DNA from: Rhynchonema sp. JSB1_4
Lineage: Eukaryota; Nematoda; Chromadorea; Monhysterida; Xyalidae
DNA: 64,000 nucleotides
Direction of reading: 5' to 3'
NCBI GenBank assembly: GCA_030248065.1
Contig: JASAMV010009218.1
Span: forward strand, 1 to 64,000
Shown here: positions 1 to 11,401 of the stretch, in pieces
Position numbering within the stretch: position 1 is the first letter of the stretch
Layout of the letters: the number at the start of each line of letters is the position of its first letter
The notes under the pieces: model-generated
What the model saw: only the letters and a program-made list of their open reading frames with translations
Database searches by the model: none
What the model was told of the DNA's origin: nothing
Made by a program: the position numbers and the translations under genes

Positions 1-1017
1 CTGTTCAACTCGTTTTTGGACAGGCTAATTAACTCGTATGAATAAGATGCGAATTGTCAGACAGACAACACAAGCACAAAGTCCCTGGTTTGTAATATAC
101 GGTAATACTTGTCAGCAATATACGGTTACACTTGTTTCTCCCCATTGTACCATCAGAAGCACATACAGACGGTTACATCAATTTGGGGATGTTGCATAAT
201 TCCGTAAGCCTGTTTAGGCTCTTTTTTCCTAGTTTCTCACAGTTCTAGGGCGAAGCCACATTACCACCCACACTCCTCGGGCGTCGCTCGAGTTAGGCTC
301 TTTTTTCCTAGTTTCTCTCAGTTCTAGGGCGAAGCCACGTTACCACCCACACTCCTCGGGCGTCGCTCAAGTGTCTTAATTGTCACCTACCCTTCCCATT
401 CACTTCAGCCACTGCTAAACCTGTGCTCGACGATTAGATCCAAAGTACAGGTATATGGAAAAATCGGTTTTTCCAGCCTGCTGATGTTTCACGCGCATGT
501 CAAAATTTCTTTTTGCCAAAAGTTTTACCTACATCGAGGTGTCTTTCATATACACATAAAACCAACCGCCAGTCTCAACTCCTTGCACTCAACTTTTTTA
601 ATAACAAGATACACACAACGCTATCGCGTTGTCTGAGATTTTACATGATATTTCGTACCTTTGGTCAAAATCACAAAGAACCAAAACTAGAAAGCAAAGA
701 AACCACAAACAGAGAGAAGTGAAAGAAAAAAACCCGAGAAAAAAAACCACCCCCCAACCCCCCCTGGTGACGTGATTGATGTTGTCGAAGTGTGCCGCAA
801 GATTGTGCGACAGTTCAGTCTCGGGGCACAGGTTCAGGCCCGGCCGATTCAGGCCCGGCTGGAGCCTAAGCCTACAAATGGGTCAAATGAGCTGGGCCTG
901 AAAAACTGGGCCTGAAAAGGTCGGGCCATAGCAAAATTTCCGATAATCTGACCTGCTACTGTTTCAATCTGCGTTGCGAATTTTTTTCCCCACACAAACA
1001 CTATTGAATACGTATAA
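1..1017. other. No gene recognised; AT-rich and repeat-bearing flank
   Basis: No convincing exon or splice pattern is seen. The stretch holds a 79-bp tandem duplication (separate entry), a C-run near 750-765, and short GGGCCTGAAAA-type direct repeats at about 830-930 that resemble subterminal repeats of a small transposon. Open frames here are short and lack any recognisable family signature. Confidence 0.5.
214..371. repeat. Two-copy tandem repeat, period 79 bp
   Basis: The block starting TTAGGCTCTTTTTTCC at 214 is repeated at 293 with only a few substitutions, and both copies end in CTCCTCGGGCGTCGCTC. Nothing coding is seen in it. Confidence 0.85.
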
Positions 1018-1371
1018 GTCCAGCCACGTGCTCATGAGACGAATGTTTTTAAAGCTCGCTTGGCCAGATTTAGAAATGCGCCGGCTACACGGGTTTTCGC
1101 AAACAAAAGAAAGAGATTGGGCCGAGAGACATGATGACAAGTTCCAGCTGGCTGACCTCAATTTGTTGCGTGCTTACGCAAACAGCAGCGTTGTTCACAC
1201 GCAAATGTTTTGGGAGTCAAAAGGGAATTTACGCACCGAGGTGGAGAGCGTGTTTTTAAAAAATACGTATGTTTCTCTTTCTTTCATTTCCGAAATACGT
1301 GGAACCGGAACATTATTGGATCCGTTCAAGTCAACTTCAAAATAAGTCGTCTCATGAGCTCGTGGCTGGAC
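1018..1371. mobile_element. MITE with 25-bp terminal inverted repeats and TATAA target duplication
   Basis: The ends are inverted copies of one another: GTCCAGCCACGTGCTCATG at 1018 mirrors CATGAGCTCGTGGCTGGAC ending at 1371. The flanks are TATAA on both sides (1013-1017 and 1372-1376), a likely 5-bp target-site duplication. The interior (354 bp in all) contains open frames on both strands but no recognisable transposase, so it is non-autonomous. Confidence 0.75.
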
Positions 1372-1380
1372 TATAAGCTT

Positions 1381-1655
1381 TTGGTCGCACAATGACTTTA
1401 TAAGAATTGGTCAAATTTTTTTCCTGAATCGCAAAGCAGGCCAGTGACGGGGCAATGACGTTGCGTTGCGCGATCACACACAAAACACGTAGTAAAGAGA
1501 ATGTTTCAGACCTGCGGCAACGTGGTTGATCTGCTAGATTATTTTCAGCTGAAAATGTTTTGTGAGAATCACAAATAGCACAGTAGTTAAGAGTGACTGA
1601 ACGTGAAAATCAGGATTGATTTTGATGAATTCTTATATGGTCATTGTGCGACCAA
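1381..1655. mobile_element. MITE with TTGGTCGCACAATGAC ends (Tc1/mariner-like)
   Basis: About 275 bp bounded by inverted TTGGTCGCACAATGAC ... GTCATTGTGCGACCAA. Three further copies lie at 45965-46239, 47642-47916 and 49389-49665. The 47642 copy is flanked by TA on both sides, the pattern expected of the Tc1/mariner group. Nothing coding. Confidence 0.7.
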
Positions 1656-2523
1656 TATCTTGTGAATATGTCGCCAATGAGCTACTGCCAGGATGTCTTT
1701 TCTGTTTTGCTGTTGCATAATTCCGTGCTATGCTAACGCATAGACCCAGGATCACCCACTGCCCACGACAAACCCCAACACCGATGTGCCAGCCCCGCAT
1801 CTTCAATGTTCGTCAACGGCATCCCGAATGTTGTGATCGGTCGTTTTCTTTCCACCGTCATATACGCCTGGGTGCGGATGTGCTCAAAAGTTTGTTGGTT
1901 CTCACTGGCTTTCGCATTGATGATGTCAACATGACTCTTGTGCTAAAAATATGGAATATTTTTTTTGCAAACTTGTGATAAAGTAACTAACGCTCCGCAA
2001 TCTTTGTGCAAACGTGTCTGTCGTGCGACCCATGTTTGTCATTTAACGAACGCTTACTGGTGTCGTTAATCAAACGTCGTCTAATTTCTAAAGTTAATGA
2101 CGGATGGCTCTGCCAATTTTGCTTTTCTCCTTGCAATACTTTTTGGTGCATTCGTGTGCTTCATTTTGGTCAAAATTCCAATATTGTATACGCTGCTTGG
2201 TCGCCTGCTGAACTTTTGCCTCCATTATGTTAAGACATCATAAACACGTTACTCTGCTTGTGAATAAATGGCTGATGAGCAGAATCAGTTTTTGCACGGT
2301 GTGGTGGCTTGTGAGCACGCACATTGCGTAAAGACCAGTGCTCAGTCACATTTGTTTATGGCAGCAAAGAAGAAGCTCACGTGACGTGACCGAGAGTAAA
2401 ATGTCTCAGCCCAAAAACTGATAACGAACAACTGCGCACAAGGTGATACGCTAAACGTTTTTCTGAGGAAATAACCCCAAACACTCAATTTGCTTTCACC
2501 TGTTGAAAATTATCTGCGTTCAA
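1656..2523. other. Upstream region of the racemase-like gene; no gene recognised
   Basis: No exon with a recognisable product is seen. Promoter elements for the gene at 2524 presumably lie here, but no TATA box or initiator stands out enough to call. A further 5' non-coding or short coding exon of the neighbouring gene cannot be excluded. Confidence 0.4.
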
Positions 2524-4041
2524 ATGAATGAAACGGTTTCAACGACAACGGAGTTTCAAAGTTTTTCACCCAAATTGCGACCATTGGCTCCGCTGGGTCG
2601 CATCGGGGTGTTGTTGCTGCCCACAGACTTTACCACCGAAATAGAAATGCCAAAACTGCTGCCGGAAGGCATCGTTGCGCACTTCACACGAATCTGTCCC
2701 GCTAAAATGGTATGATGGGTGGCTATGTTATGTGAATCGCAACGTTATTCAACTTCAATTGCAATTCGTACATGCTAATCATTTTCGTCTGGACGCTATT
2801 CCAAACAAGCAATTTGGTTTTGGTCCGGTCCAACGAACAGGCTGTCAGACGGAACGGGACCAACAACATTAGTGACCTTACAGCAATCTGTGTCAGTGAC
2901 CTTCCCATCTCAATTATTCGACAGGCACAAAGATTTCTGCGAGCTGCCTGGCTTTTGCATTTGGAGCTATTTTTAAAATTCAGAAGTCTCACGTGTCGGG
3001 GGTTCAATCCGATCATTTTTAATGTTATGTACCTCAGTCATAGTGATGGATATTGTAGGACACATTCGACCTCAACCGCGAATACCTGCTTGGTATGAGT
3101 GATCATATGAGGTCAGCAGCACTCAGTCTATTGCCAGGCTCGAGAGTGGATGTGATGGTCTATAACTGCACGTCTGGTGCCATGGTATTGGGTATGTTGC
3201 GTTGTTTAATTTACAAACTGGTGGTAAGATCCCCGTCACGTATTTTTTGGCGGGTTCCTTCTAGCTAAATTTTTTTTCGAATAATAGCGTAATCCAATAC
3301 GTCCTTTCTTCAGGTTTGTGAAAAATGTTTGTTCACGAAGTGGCCGAACTCCTGAAACGTTATCTGAGAGATCTTTTATTTTTGATATGATAATTTTTGA
3401 ATTTGATTTTCCACCAACTACTGTGTTATGATAATGTGGAGCATCGTCTCATGCAGGTGCGAACGCAGTGCGCGATCTGATCAGCCGAGCACGCCCGGAC
3501 GTGAGTCACGTGACCAACCCGTTCACAGCCACTACGTTGGCACTACATGCACTCGGGGCACAACGTGTGTTGATGCTCACACCATACATACATGACATCA
3601 ATGCGCAAATGGTGCGGGATTACAAGGTTGGGCATCGTATATGCTCGTTTCGGACATAATTTCGGAAGTTATGTCGAGTCACCTTTATGCTTTGCCTTCT
3701 TGATTCAGACGCAAGGCATCAACATAGCCAAACTGGTCAGCTTTGGTCTAACGAACGACGAGCTGATAGCCAGTGTACGAACGGACAGCATCAGGGACGC
3801 CTTGCTCGATCAGGCACCCGTCTTGAAAGATCAGGCAAACATCGACGCAGTGTTCATATCGTGCACTGGACTGTTCGCAGTTGAGTTGATAGCAGAATTA
3901 GAGCGAAGTTTGGATGTACCGGTGGTGACGAGCACGCAAGCAGTGGCCTGGCATTGCATGCAATTATTGGGTAACGCACATGCCAAGGGCGATGCACGTG
4001 GATACGGTAGATTGTTTGACTGTCATCTCAATGAATCGTAG
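2524..4041 (+). CDS. EutA / maleate-isomerase-like enzyme of the Asp/Glu racemase superfamily, four exons
   Basis: Exons 2524-2709, 3059-3191, 3457-3626 and 3709-4041 join in frame through GT-AG introns to about 273 residues, the usual size of the family. Exon 1 carries the N-terminal strand RIGVLLLPTDFTTEIEM and exon 2 carries VMVYNCTSGAMVLG with the first catalytic cysteine. Exon 3 has NPFTATTLALHALGAQRV and exon 4 has VFISCTGL with the second cysteine, then VVTSTQAVAWH. This order matches bacterial maleate cis-trans isomerases, arylmalonate decarboxylases and the ectoine-utilisation protein EutA, which use a cysteine pair for isomerisation or racemisation. The substrate cannot be told from sequence. 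The first ATG downstream of an in-frame TTG was chosen as the start; an upstream exon is possible. Introns inside a bacterial-type enzyme suggest an old horizontal transfer. A damaged copy of exon 4 lies at 18359-18650. Confidence 0.85.
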
Positions 4042-4285
4042 CAATCTGTTTTAGTGTGATTATTCTTCATTTATCATGTCAATAACCTTTTGGGGAATGT
4101 ACCAAGCGATTATGGGTGCTGGTAGCTAGCTGAATGCGATACAATGACTTTATTTCACCCGTGTGTATGTTACGAAAGTGAAATTGAGGCCAAGACTTGA
4201 CAAGAAAAAGGATCATGTGCACCAAAGGAGATCAAAATGATAAAGACAAGTTAGGTAATCACCACAATAAATTCACTTTACAAAC
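3670..4285 (+). repeat. Direct repeat (left copy): last exon of racemase-like gene plus 3' flank
   Basis: This block, from 39 bp before exon 4 to about 245 bp beyond the stop codon, recurs in the same orientation at 18359-18891 with small deletions. The pair brackets the 13.4-kb tandem array, so the array sits between two copies of the same 3' end. Confidence 0.85.
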
Positions 4286-4532
4286 AGTGGGTCAGAATTT
4301 TAGTGTACAGTGGTCACCTAGGTACCGTGGCCAGTTTCTTAAAAAAGCGGATGAAACTGGACACAAGAAAGAAGGTTCCAATAAAAAACAAGCCAACAAC
4401 CTGGAATATGGCCAACGGAATGGCACGTTCGGTGACGGGCGCGCCTTCGGGTTTGCGAGAGATCACAAATCGACACGCCAGACCGGCGTCCTTCATCATC
4501 TGATCGCCGAGAAACTGCAATCAACACGGAAA
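4042..4532. other. 3' flank of racemase-like gene, running into a POLE fragment
   Basis: 4042-4290 is the 3' untranslated/flank sequence shared with 18651-18891. From about 4336 the sequence becomes homologous to the POLE locus near 29067. No separate gene is seen. Confidence 0.6.
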
Positions 4533-4763
4533 ATAGCATGTTGCTGTGATCAATGAACAACATTGATGATGACATGGTATGGTGCACCACTGCACCGGTC
4601 AGTTTGTGACCTGGTGGTGGTAATGAGCAATTAAAAAAAACCAATCTGGCTCGAATACGGACAATTCTTTGGTCAAATGCACCATTTGAAAGTCAAACGA
4701 ACAAACAGCCTCAGCGAGTCGTTTAGCAGTTGAGATCGACGTCGACTTTTGCGTGCCGTAATC
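4336..4763 (-). pseudogene. Partial POLE duplicate (exon 27 plus end of exon 26)
   Basis: Matches 29067-29498 of the intact POLE gene. It includes an exon reading [17 protein letters not shown] through [10 protein letters not shown] (4401-4517 region) and, after the intron, the tail of the previous exon reading [16 protein letters not shown] (about 4709-4763). It lacks all other POLE exons and cannot make polymerase. The exon-26 tail and part of the intron are repeated at the start of all five array units, so this fragment looks like the seed point of the array. Confidence 0.85.
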
Positions 4764-5277
4764 AGCGTGTAAAACGGCGAAGTAATCATTGACGTGAAAC
4801 ATTACGTGCGGTCGTTCCAATTCCAAAACAGTTGCATCCCGACCAGATCACTGGGAACGAACTGTCCCACAACCGATTCGGGTTTATCCGTTTTATTTTT
4901 CAATCTGTAATCAGTCTTCTTCCCAGCGCAGCTGAGTCGGGTTTATCAGGTTTATCGCTTTATCCGGATTATTTGTAATCGTCTTCCCCCCAGCCGGAGG
5001 AAGTCTGTTGGGAGACAAAATTAGATCAGTGGGCTCATAAAAGTAGTGCTTATCTTTTCACAAAAGTTGTCACGACTTGGTATCAGCGATAATGGTTTAC
5101 TCTTGATAATCGGTTGGATCAGCATCGCTCGAGGTACTCGATGCACTTTCATTTGCTTTCTGCTCTTTCAGATGCGACACACGTGCGCTGGAATCAAAGG
5201 CTGCAAGCGACTGAACTTGTTTCGCCACTCGGCCAATATCACATGTCAATAATAAAGAAGTGAAGGATGAGAATGGA

Positions 5278-5535
5278 TCACGACTTTTTCATCGACCTAC
5301 TTTTGATGTTTTGTCGGCCGACTTTCGAGTTCATCATCGTGATGTTTTGGTTGAACGTTGGTGTTGTCCTGACGGAACCTTTTGCCACACGACGCGAGCA
5401 AGTCTTTCGATTCTTGTGCTTATTGAATGACTTTTTGTTGTGGTACCTTACACCACATCTCAGGCAGATGCCCGAGCTGCTGTGGTGTTTCACGACCGGT
5501 CGGCCTCGGCTGGTGGACGGCTGGTGTTCCTGTTC
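5278..5535 (-). CDS. C2HC zinc-finger-like exon, array unit 1
   Basis: Open exon of 86 codons with a good acceptor (CCTCCTCTTCTAG) ending at 5536 and a TGA at 5278. It encodes one zinc-knuckle-like motif, C-X2-C-X12-H-X5-C (starting GICLRCGVRY), followed by a basic, Ser/Thr/Asn-rich tail ending SRSMKKS. No upstream partner exon was identified, so it may be the last exon of an unknown gene or a relic. With the acceptor shown, units 1 and 5 read in frame at phase 0, while units 2-4 differ by one base just after the acceptor. Confidence 0.35.
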   Translation of the reverse strand, partial: EQEHQPSTSRGRPVVKHHSSSGICLRCGVRYHNKKSFNKHKNRKTCSRRVAKGSVRTTPTFNQNITMMNSKVGRQNIKSRSMKKS

Positions 5536-5687
5536 CTAGAAGAGGAGGGGTAATAAACACCGGTGTGGTAAAGGTTTTTTAAAGTGATCTTGATGATTAT
5601 TTTACTTGAAATGCACAGAACACTAAAGAACATAAATACAGCGCATGCAATTTATGTGCTAGAGTTGGGTGTGATTAAGACAAAAGT

Positions 5688-5875
5688 ACACTTGCGGGAG
5701 CGGCTTGCGGGTCACTACCGAAATATTTCTTCGGCTGTAGCACATCAAAATGAACCAATCGGCGTCGAGTCAACGTCGCAAACGTACTCCGGCCCAGCGC
5801 TGATTGGTTCATTCTTGTATGTCACAAAAAAGAAATATTTCGACGGTGACCCGCAAGCCGCACCGCTAGTGACGC
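5688..5875. mobile_element. Palindromic MITE present in every array unit
   Basis: Near-perfect inverted repeats: GCGGGAGCGGCTTGCGG, GAAATATTTCTT and ATGAACCAATC on the left are mirrored by GATTGGTTCAT, AAGAAATATTTC and CCGCAAGCCGCACCGC on the right. Equivalent copies start near 8404, 11079, 13756 and 16434. Transcribed, it would fold into a long hairpin. Confidence 0.65.
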
Positions 5876-6023
5876 GGTTGCGGATCTCAGACAGAATTTT
5901 GTCAGACTCGCGGTCGCAGCACCCTCATTAACATGGCCGCGCCCATTGATGTCAGTACGTTTAATAAACTTCACTGGCTTTCTTGTGACCTACAGAACTT
6001 GAGCTGTGACTAATTGTAAAACA

Positions 6024-6857
6024 TTATTCCTTGCATACCGTTTCCATCGAGGTGGCACACTTTTTGCACAACTGTGTTTCGATCTTGTTTTGGGCCGTCA
6101 CTTTCTTGACTGTTTTCGTCTTCGGCTTGCATGTTTTCTTTTCGTTTTCTGATTCATCGGTAATGTCGTCTGACTCCTCGTCTGCAATTTTTTTCACAAG
6201 TATATGTATGATCAGATTCACGTGAAACTCCGTCTTTATGCACAAAGACTTGCTCATGCGGAAGAAAATCTGATAGTTCGACCAGCCATGCGATGAACTC
6301 CCAAACAACTGGAACTACAGTTACGAGCTTTTAGAACTATATACATATACTGTAACTGTGACTAATTATTTTATGGTTCATCGAACGACACGATGGTGCC
6401 TGTGACTGATTGGTGCGATCTAGCTGCCCGAGCAACTCGGCGAACTTGAACGACCGGCCATGTTGCTCACAAATTTGTGCCGTTTGTAAGCGACAACTCC
6501 CGATAATTCCAATCAAAAAACGAAAGTCTCTCCAACCTTCGTCTGAATTGCTTGTCTGTCCCGAACTGACACTCGATTCTGAACTTGACGTCACCGCCAT
6601 GAAAAGCAGCATCTGAAAATAGGAGAATTTGGAATGAGGGCGCTTCTGTTGAGAATCTACAACATTTGCCGAATAATCATAGCACAACAAACTTCCAGTG
6701 TGAAACCAAGATGATTTGCTAGGTCATGTTTTGTTCTTACCGAGACCATGGTTCATGCGGCGGCGTGCTTCGTCGTGATAGATGATGGTTCAAAGCCGAC
6801 AGAGCGCACTATGGCGCACACGGACAGAATCAAGACGAATACGGCGACGCGCATCAT
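6024..6857 (-). pseudogene. Secreted acidic/lysine-rich protein gene, array unit 1 (premature stop)
   Basis: Same three-exon structure as the unit-2 copy: exons 6741-6857, 6537-6612 and 6024-6181. In exon 1 the codon that is TGG in the other units is TGA (6753-6755), which truncates the product after the signal-peptide region. Exons 2 and 3 are still open, so the damage is recent or the stop is bypassed by another start. Reads MMRVAVFV at the N-terminus instead of MTRVAVFV. Confidence 0.6.
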
Positions 6858-7982
6858 GATGATCGAGTGCAGTGGTTCGTAAATATCTTTACATGTTTTA
6901 AACGTGATGTTACCAGTTGGAAAACAAATGAATGATTTCCATAATCAGTCGTTTATATACAGTTGGGATGGGTTACGGTATAATGCCACGATTGCACGAT
7001 TGTGATAAGGTGTCGAATTGCACGAAACGTTGGAAGACGTGGTGGGACACGGTATTTCCGCCACAGCCCACAGAAATACCAAGCCATGAATTTGGTGTGG
7101 GTTTGCTCATGACTTGACCCTAACGACAATGTCACGAGAAAACAAAACCAAGAGTAAAGGAGAAAACTACCCGCTTCGTTTTGATCAACACCCGGTGTAT
7201 GTACATGCGCACACCGTTATTATACAACGTTGTCTGTTGTCACATAGCATGTTGCTGTCATCAATGAACAACACTGATGATGACATGATGCACCACTGCA
7301 CCGGTCAGTTTGTGACCTGGTGGTGGTAATGAGCAATTAAAAAAAGCCCTCTGGCTCGAACACGGACAATTCTTTGGTCAAATGCACCATTTGAAAGTCA
7401 AACGAACAAACAGCCTCAGCGAGTCGTTTAGCAGTTGAGATCGACGTCGACTTTTGCGTGCCGTAATCAGCGTGTAAAACGGCGAGGTAATCATTGACGT
7501 GAAACATTACGTGCGGTCGTTCCAATTCCAAAACAGTTGCATCCCGACCAGATCACTGGGAACGAACTGTCCCACAACCGATTCGGGTTTATCCGTTTTA
7601 TTTTTCAATCTGTAATCAGTCTTCTTCCCAGCGCAGCTGAGTCGGGTTTATCAGGTTTATCGCTTTATCCGGATTATTTGTAATCGTCTTCCCCCCAGCC
7701 GGAGGAAGTCTGTTGGGAGATAAAATTAGATCAGTGGGCTCATAAAAGTAGTGCTTATCTTTTCACAAAATTTGTCACGACTTGGTATCAGCGATAATGG
7801 TTTACTCTTGATAATCGGTTGCATCAGCATCGCTCGAGGTACTCGATGCACTTTCATTTGCTTTCTGCTCTTTCAGATGCGACACGCGTGCGCTCGAATC
7901 AAAGGCTGCAAATGACTAAACTTGTTTCGCTAATCGGCCAACATCACATGTCAATAATAAAGAAGTGAAGGATGAGAATGGA

Positions 7983-8239
7983 TCACGACTTTTTCATCGA
8001 CCTACTTTTGATGTTTTGTCGGCCGACTTTCGAGTTCAGCATCGTGATGTTTTGGTTGAACGTCGGTGTTGTCCTGACGGAACCTTTTGCCACACGACGC
8101 GAGCAGGTTTTTTGATTCTTGTGTTTATTGAAGGACTTTTTGTTGCGGTACCTTACACCACATCTCAGGCAGATGCCCGAGCTGCTGTGGTGTTTCACGT
8201 CGGTCGGCCACGGCTGGTGGACGGCTGGTCTTCCTGTTC
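7983..8239 (-). CDS. C2HC zinc-finger-like exon, array unit 2
   Basis: As in unit 1 (C-X2-C-X12-H-X5-C plus basic tail), but one base shorter between the acceptor and the motif. The same acceptor would therefore need an upstream exon ending in a different phase. Whether this or the unit-1 form is the working frame is unknown. Confidence 0.3.
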
Positions 8240-8726
8240 CTAGAAGAGGAGGGGTAATAAACACCGGTGTGGTGAATATTTTTTAAAGTGATCTTGATGA
8301 TTATTTTACTTGAAATGCACAGAACACTGAAGAACGTGCGAATACAGCGCATGCAATTTATGTGCTGCAGTCAGAGTTGGGTGTGATTAAGACAAAAGTA
8401 CACTTGCGGGAGCGGCTTGCGGCTCACTATCGAAATATTTCTTCGACTGTAGCACATCAAAATGAACCAATCGGCGTCGAGTCAACGTCGCAAACGTACT
8501 CCGGCCCAGCGCTGATTGGTTCATTCTTATATGTCATAAAAAAGAAATATTTCGATGGTGACCCGCTAGCCGCACCGCTAGTGCGGGCGTGTTGACGCGG
8601 TTGCGGATCTCAGACAGATTTTCACCCTCATTAACATGGCCGCGCCCATAGATGGCAGTAAGTTTAATAAACTTCACTGGCTTTCTTGTGACCTACAGAA
8701 CTTGAGCTGTGACTAAATGTAAAACA

Positions 8727-9533
8727 TTATTCCTTGCATACCGTTTCCATCGAGGTGGCACACTTTTTGCACAACTGTGTTTCGATCTTGTTTTGGGCCG
8801 TCACTTTCTTGACTGTTTTCGTCTTCGGCTTGCATGTTTTCTTTTCGTCTTCTGATTCATCCGTAATGTCGTCTGACTCCTCGTCTGCAATTTTTTTCCA
8901 GATTCACGTGAAACTCCGTCTTTATGCACAAAGACTTGCTCATGCGGAAGAAGATCTGATAGTTCGACCAGCCATGCGATGAACTCCCAAACAACTGGAA
9001 CTACAGTTACGAGCTTTTAGAACTATATACATATACTGTAACTGTGACTAATTATTTTATGGTTCATCGAACGACACGATGGTGCCTGTGACTGATTGAT
9101 GCGATCTAGCTGCCCGAGCAACTCGGCGAACTTAAACGACCGGCCATGTTGCTCACAAATTTGTGCCGTTTGTAAGCGACAATTCCCGATAATTCCAATC
9201 AAAAAAACGAAAGTCTCTCCAACCTTTGTCTGAATTGCTTGTTTGTCCCGAACTGGCACTCGATTCTGAACTTGACGTCACCGCCATGAAAAGCAGCATC
9301 TGAAAATAGGAGGATTTGGAATGAGGGCGCTTCTGTTGAGAATCTACAACATTTGCCGAATAATCATAGCTCAAAAAACTTCCAAGATGGTTTGCTGGGT
9401 CATGTTTTGTTCTTACCGAGACCATGGTCCATGCGGCGGCGTGCACCGTCGTGATAGATGATGGTTCAAAACCGACAGAGTGCACTATGGCGCACACGGA
9501 CAAAATCAAGACGAAAACGGCGACGCGCGTCAT
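8727..9533 (-). CDS. Small secreted acidic/lysine-rich protein, array unit 2 (intact)
   Basis: Three exons: 9417-9533 (39 codons, ends at GTAAGA), 9224-9299 and 8727-8884 (starts after TTGCAG, ends TAA). The phases match (0, then 1), giving a 116-residue product. Residues 1-22 are a signal peptide (MTRVAVFVLILSVCAIVHS). Exon 2 supplies a Ser-rich linker. Exon 3 starts with an acidic run DEESDDITDESEDE, turns lysine-rich (KPKTKTVKKV) and holds four cysteines, two as CKKC. No family recognised; secretion is inferred. The intron between exons 2 and 3 differs among units by a 17-bp gap and A-run length without harming the exons, which supports the exon model. Confidence 0.6.
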
Positions 9534-10657
9534 GATGATCGAGTGCAGTGGTTCGTAAATATCTTTACATGTTTTAAACGTGATGTTACCAGTTGGAAAA
9601 CAAATGAATGATTTCCATAATCAGTCGTTTATATACAGTTGGGATGGGTTACGGTATAATGCCACGATTGCACGATTGTGATAAGGTGTCGAATTGCACG
9701 AAACGTTGGAAGACGTGGTGGGACACGGTATTTCCGCCACAGCCCACAGAAATGCCAAGCCATGAATTTGGTGTGGGTTTGCTCATGACTTGACCCTAAC
9801 GACAATGTCACGAGAAAACAAAACCAAGAGTAAAGGAGAAAACTACCCGCTTCGTTTTGATCAACACCCGGTGTATGTACATGCGCACACCGTTATTATA
9901 CAACGTTGTCTGTTGTCACATAGCATGTTGCTGTCATCAATGAACAACACTGATGATGACATGATGCACCACTGCACCGGTCAGTTTGTGACCTGGTGGT
10001 GGTAATGAGCAATTAAAAAAGCCCTCTGGCTCGAACACGGACAATTCTTTGGTCAAATGCATCATTTGAAAGTCAAACGAACAAACAGCCTCAGCGAGTC
10101 GTTTAGCAGTTGAGATCGACGTCGACTTTTGCGTGCCGTAATCAGCGTGTAAAACGGCGAGGTAATCATTGACGTGAAACATTACGTGCGGTCGTTCCAA
10201 TTCCAAAACAGTTGCATCCCGACCAGATCACTGGGAACGAACTGTCCCACAACCGATTCGGGTTTATCCGTTTTATTTTTCAATCTGTAATCAGTCTTCT
10301 TCCCAGCGCAGCTGAGTCGGGTTTATCAGGTTTATCGCTTTATCCGGATTATTTGTAATCGTCTTCCCCATAGCCGGAGGAAGTCTGTTGGGAGATAAAA
10401 TTAGATCAGTGGGCTCATAAAAGTAGTGCTTATCTTTTCACAAAATTTGTCACGACTTGGTATCAGCGATAATGGTTTACTCTTGATAATCGGTTGCATC
10501 AGCATCGCTCGAGGTACTCGATGCACTTTCACTTGCTTTCTGCTCTTTCAGATGCGACACGCGTGCGCTCGAATCAAAGGCTGCAAATGACTAAACTTGT
10601 TTCGCTAATCGGCCAACATCACATGTCAATAATAAAGAAGTGAAGGATGAGAATGGA

Positions 10658-10914
10658 TCACGACTTTTTCATCGACCTACTTTTGATGTTTTGTCGGCCG
10701 AGTTTCGAGTTCAGCATCGTGATGTTTTGGTTGAACGTCGGTGTTGTCCTGACGGAACCTTTTGCCACACGACGCGAGCAGGTTTTTTGATTCTTGTGTT
10801 TATTGAAGGACTTTTTGTTGCGGTACCTTACACCACATCTCAGGCAGATGCCCGAGCTGCTGTGGTGTTTCACGTCGGTCGGCCACGGCTGGTGGACGGC
10901 TGGTCTTCCTGTTC
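10658..10914 (-). CDS. C2HC zinc-finger-like exon, array unit 3
   Basis: Nearly identical to the unit-2 form, including the one-base-shorter leader. One zinc-knuckle-like motif and a basic tail. Confidence 0.3.
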
Positions 10915-11401
10915 CTAGAAGAGGAGGGGTAATAAACACCGGTGTGGTGAATATTTTTTAAAGTGATCTTGATGATTATTTTACTTGAAATGCACAGAAC
11001 ACTGAAGAACGTGCGAATACAGCGCATGCAATTTATGTGCTGCAGTCAGAGTTGGGTGTGATTAAGACAAAAGTACACTTGCGGGAGCGGCTTGCGGCTC
11101 ACTATCGAAATATTTCTTCGACTGTAGCACATCAAAATGAACCAATCGGCGTCGAGTCAACGTCGCAAACGTACTCCGGCCCAGCGCTGATTGGTTCATT
11201 CTTATATGTCATAAAAAAGAAATATTTCGATGGTGACCCGCTAGCCGCACCGCTAGTGCGGGCGTGTTGACGCGGTTGCGGATCTCAGACAGATTTTCAC
11301 CCTCATTAACATGGCCGCGCCCATAGATGGCAGTAAGTTTAATAAACTTCACAGGCTTTCTTGTGACCTACAGAACTTGAGCTGTGACTAAATGTAAAAC
11401 A

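Noticed and set aside
2524..4041. Bacterial contamination
   Set aside because: Three introns with GT-AG borders and matching phases, plus a duplicated last exon next to POLE, show it belongs to the eukaryotic genome.
6337..6690. Exon 2 of the secreted gene extended to ~114 codons (GWRDFRFLIGIIG...)
   Set aside because: The frame depends on an A-run that changes from 6 to 7 among units. A donor at AAAG/GTTGGA gives a phase that matches the next exon in all units.
8734..8982. Plus-strand hydrophobic 82-codon frames repeated in the array
   Set aside because: They are the antisense of exon 3 of the secreted-protein gene.
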